Positions 61,971 through 64,000 of a stretch of 64,000 nucleotides of DNA are shown piece after piece. The translations under genes were made by a program, and so were the position numbers. Numbering within the stretch: position 1 is the stretch's first letter; each line of letters begins with the position of its first letter. The DNA lies in assembly GCA_021798575.1 (NCBI GenBank), contig JAJZGI010000002.1:1-64000 (forward strand), written 5' to 3'. This DNA comes from Pseudomonadota bacterium (GTDB lineage: Bacteria; Pseudomonadota; Alphaproteobacteria; Acetobacterales; Acetobacteraceae). The notes under the pieces were generated by a model, which saw only the letters and a program-made list of their open reading frames with translations, had not been told where the DNA came from and made no database searches.

Positions 61971-62048
61971 TGGTCGGAGTGAGAGGATTCGAACCTCCGG
62001 CCCCTGCGTTCCGAACACAGTACTCTAACCAGGCTGAGCTACACTCCG
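61971..62048 (-). tRNA. tRNA-Pro (anticodon CGG)
   Basis: The minus strand folds as a standard tRNA: acceptor CGGAGTG/CACTCCG, D stem GCTC/GAGT, anticodon stem CTGTG/CGCAG with loop TTCGGAA (anticodon CGG, reads CCG), and T arm GGAGG-TTCGAAT-CCTCT. A CCA end is encoded (61971-61973) after the discriminator A. CCG is a common codon in this GC-rich genome. No integrase or repeated tRNA end was seen next to it. Confidence 0.95.
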
Positions 62049-62058
62049 TGGGGCCACC

Positions 62059-62087
62059 CTATAGCGGAAGCCGCGCCCGGGCCGCAA
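62059..62087 (-). promoter_or_regulatory. Likely promoter of the tRNA-Pro gene
   Basis: On the minus strand TTGCGG (62087-62082), 17 nt, and CTATAG (62064-62059) precede the tRNA by a few bases, so transcription would start about 5 nt before the mature 5' end. Confidence 0.5.
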
Positions 62088-62161
62088 GATGCCAGACCTA
62101 GGCGCGGTGCAACCGGCGGAACTATTCGCCAAAGCGGCAATTTATATGTTACACGCAGGAA

Positions 62162-62959
62162 ATGTGTGTGAAATGTGACTTCAACCGCCGGGGTTTTGGC
62201 CGGCTTGGGCTCGGGCTGGCGGCGGCGTCCCTGCTGCGGGCGCGGGCGCGGGCGGATACAAGCCTGCCGCTGGTGATGATCGACCCTGGCCATGGCGGGG
62301 AAGACCCGGGCGCTATCGCGCCGGATGGGCTGTTCGAGAAGCATATCACCCTAGCCACCGGCCTCACGCTGCGCGAGACGCTGCTGGCGACGGGGCGCTA
62401 CCGCGTCGGCATGACGCGCTCCACCGATATCTATGTTACGTTGCAGGGCCGCGTGGCGGATGCCGTCGCCACCGGGGCCAACCTGTACCTCGCGCTGCAT
62501 TGCGACCATCTGCCGTTTGCCGGCCTGCGCGGCGCCTCGGTGTTCACTTTGTCCAACACCGCGTCTGACGCGCTGGCCGCCGGGATCGCGACCGACGAGA
62601 ACGGCGTGGATAACGGCCCGGCGCAGGATTTCAACGGCGTGTCCCCGCAGGTTGCAGGCATTCTGGCGAGCCTGGAGACCAGGGCGACCCGGCTTGGCTC
62701 CAACACGCTGGCGCAGGATATCCAGTCCTCCTTCACCGGAATTGTTCCGCTGCTGCCGGACCCGCACCGCAGCGCCAATTTCGCGGTGCTGCGCGACCCC
62801 TCGACCCCCAGCGCGCTGCTCGAGATGGGGTGCCTGAGCAACCCGCTGGATGAGGCGCTGCTGAAGAACCCGGCGCACCGGGAGATGATCGCGCAGCGGC
62901 TCACCGACGCGATCGACCTGTATTTCGCGAACCACACGGATTACCGGCTGGCGGGCTGA
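62162..62959 (+). CDS. N-acetylmuramoyl-L-alanine amidase (Amidase_3), Tat-exported
   Basis: This 265-aa cell-wall hydrolase has a twin-arginine signal at residues 9-32 (NRRGFGRLGLGLAAASLL, then ARA-type end), so it is exported folded, as AmiA and AmiC are. The amidase-3 domain shows IDPGHGGEDPG near residue 40, the Zn-binding Glu in LFEKHI near 58, the second His region YLALHCDHLPF near 109, and the catalytic Glu in LLEMGCLSNP near 219. It splits the bond between MurNAc and L-Ala. Its 3' end faces the sensor kinase with 7 nt between. Confidence 0.92.
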   Translation: MCVKCDFNRRGFGRLGLGLAAASLLRARARADTSLPLVMIDPGHGGEDPGAIAPDGLFEKHITLATGLTLRETLLATGRYRVGMTRSTDIYVTLQGRVADAVATGANLYLALHCDHLPFAGLRGASVFTLSNTASDALAAGIATDENGVDNGPAQDFNGVSPQVAGILASLETRATRLGSNTLAQDIQSSFTGIVPLLPDPHRSANFAVLRDPSTPSALLEMGCLSNPLDEALLKNPAHREMIAQRLTDAIDLYFANHTDYRLAG

Positions 62960-62966
62960 GCGGGTT

Positions 62967-64000
62967 TCATCCGGCTTTGGGCAGGCGGATGACAAACCGC
63001 GCGCCGATGATGGCGCCTGTCTCGTCGCGCCGGTTCTCCGCCGAGATGCGCCCCTGATGGGCCTCGATGATCTGCCGCGAGATCGAGAGGCCGAGGCCGG
63101 AATGGCTGCCGAACTGCTCGCTCTGTGGACGCTCGGAGTAGAACCGGCCGAAAATATCGTCGAGCTTGCCGTCGGGGATGCCGGGGCCCTCATCCTCCAC
63201 CGCCAGTTCCACCAGGCCGCCTGTCTCGCGGCCACGAAGATGGATATTCGCACCCGGCGGGCTGAAGGAGACGGCGTTGCCGATGAGATTGCGCAGCACC
63301 TGCACCAGCCGGTGCTCTGAACCACGCACGAACAGGCCGCCGGCCGGTGCGTCCAGCAGCATCAGCGGGCCGCCGTCGCGGCGTGTGGTCTCGTGGATTT
63401 CCACCAGCGTCGCCAGGATCCGCGCCAGATCCACCACCTCCGGCGCTGACCGCGAGAGCTCTGAATCCAGCCGGGAGCTGTCCGAGATATCGGTGATCAG
63501 CCGGTCGAGCCGCGCGACATCCTGGGTGATGATGGCGAGCAGCCGGGTGGCCCGCGTTGGGTCCTCCACGCGCGCCAGGGTTTCGATCGCCGAGCGGATG
63601 GAAGACAATGGGTTTTTGATCTCATGGGAGACATCGGCGGCAAACTGCTCGATCGCGTCCATCCGCGCCCATAGAGCTTTCGTGGAATCATCGAGGGCGC
63701 GCGCCAGCGTGCCGATCTCGTCGTTGCGACCGCTAATCGAATCGGGGATCGCCTGGCTGCGCGCCCTGCCCTCGCGCATCAGGGCCGCGGCATTGGCGAG
63801 GCGCTGGATCGGCCGGGCGAGCGTGCGCGCGAGATAGAGCGAGACGATCACCGTGAGCGCTAGCGCCAGCGCGAACAGCCCGAGAATGGAGATCCGCACC
63901 GCGAACACCGCCGCGTCCACCTCGCTCGCCTCGCGCGTCAGCAGCACGGTGCCGACATTCTGCTGCGCATCCAGGATCGGCTCGGCCACCGTGATCAGCA
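62967..64000 (-). CDS. chvG: ChvG/ExoS-like sensor histidine kinase (5' part beyond window)
   Basis: The visible C-terminal part includes a membrane helix (ISILGLFALALALTVIVSLYLA), a HAMP domain (LARTLARPIQRLANAAALMREGR), the H-box FAADVSHEIKNPLSSIRSAIE, and the ATPase boxes NLIGNAVSFS, EDEGPGIPDGKL and GLGLSISRQIIE. The periplasmic sensor part is incomplete because the frame stays open past base 64000. This is the ChvG/ExoS type that senses acid and envelope state in alphaproteobacteria. The hprK and PTS genes that often follow chvG are not here; an amidase lies in their place. Confidence 0.85.
   Translation of the reverse strand, partial: LITVAEPILDAQQNVGTVLLTREASEVDAAVFAVRISILGLFALALALTVIVSLYLARTLARPIQRLANAAALMREGRARSQAIPDSISGRNDEIGTLARALDDSTKALWARMDAIEQFAADVSHEIKNPLSSIRSAIETLARVEDPTRATRLLAIITQDVARLDRLITDISDSSRLDSELSRSAPEVVDLARILATLVEIHETTRRDGGPLMLLDAPAGGLFVRGSEHRLVQVLRNLIGNAVSFSPPGANIHLRGRETGGLVELAVEDEGPGIPDGKLDDIFGRFYSERPQSEQFGSHSGLGLSISRQIIEAHQGRISAENRRDETGAIIGARFVIRLPKAG

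Noticed and set aside
61971-62048. tRNA-Pro as integration site of a mobile element
   Set aside because: No integrase gene or duplicated tRNA 3' end was found on either side, and the flanking genes are ordinary.

Overview
The window looks like a chromosome fragment of a GC-rich alphaproteobacterium, most likely an acidophilic member of the Acetobacteraceae (Acidiphilium/Acidocella/Acidisoma type). This placement is inferred from gene content and order: a membrane-anchored cytochrome c, kdsB and pheA in a row, a ChvG-like sensor kinase, HisN-type histidinol phosphatase, Coq7, HslVU, solitary MreB and a tkt-gap-pgk operon. No 16S or other marker RNA is present to confirm it. Genes are packed very tightly. 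Most operon joints are ATGA or 1-8 nt overlaps, and four convergent pairs have stop codons that overlap or lie within one base of each other.

Layout. 1-0.9 kb: an AT-richer edge with a broken HNH endonuclease gene. 1-8.7 kb (minus): a sugar-phosphate operon galU, phosphomannomutase/phosphoglucomutase, tkt, gap, pgk, then a DMT exporter and a small unknown protein. 8.8-11.3 kb: a WD40 protein, a lower-GC insert with an ImmA/IrrE metallopeptidase and a small membrane protein, and a HIG1 protein. 11.4-13.6 kb: a large MscS-type channel. 13.7-17.8 kb (plus): a compact four-gene cassette (PqqD-like protein with a special C-terminal tail, glycosyltransferase, NTP_transf_5 nucleotidyltransferase, and an HprK-like kinase fused to a second glycosyltransferase); this is the most interesting locus. 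17.8-18.4 kb: a BrnT/HTH toxin-antitoxin pair. 18.5-22.5 kb: methyltransferase, glyoxalase II, and a thiamine-precursor ABC transporter under a TPP riboswitch. 22.6-29.4 kb (minus): the dTDP-rhamnose genes rfbBACD with two surface-polysaccharide glycosyltransferase genes, whose junction looks deleted.

29.5-32.7 kb: a MarR-EmrA-EmrB efflux operon. 32.8-36.3 kb: MarC, ftsY, dapF, a palindromic repeat, and an XRE-shikimate-kinase fusion regulator. 36.3-39.2 kb (plus): hslVU, dsbB-like, coq7. 39.2-41.3 kb: arsR-arsC-arsB. 41.3-47.4 kb (minus): an agmatine/putrescine catabolic operon (aminotransferase, glutamate-putrescine ligase-like, aguB, aguA, amine permease). 47.7-53.2 kb: accessory genes (SDR, a Pro/Arg-rich unknown, a HigB/HigA-like pair, a hybrid histidine kinase, a decayed higA). 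53.2-64 kb: mreB, a glycine-zipper lipoprotein, htpG, hisN, a tandem-duplicated cytochrome c, kdsB-pheA-dioxygenase, an SHS-type carboxylate transporter, tRNA-Pro(CGG), a Tat-exported cell-wall amidase, and the 3' part of a ChvG-like sensor kinase that runs off the window.

Functional themes: GalU, the mutase, RfbABCD, KdsB and the glycosyltransferases feed cell-surface polysaccharide synthesis. Arsenic export, drug efflux, MscS and a ChvG-like sensor fit a stressful, acidic, metal-rich habitat. Four toxin-antitoxin-like or IrrE-like loci and an HNH remnant mark the accessory insertions. No CRISPR array, transposase or integrase was recognised.
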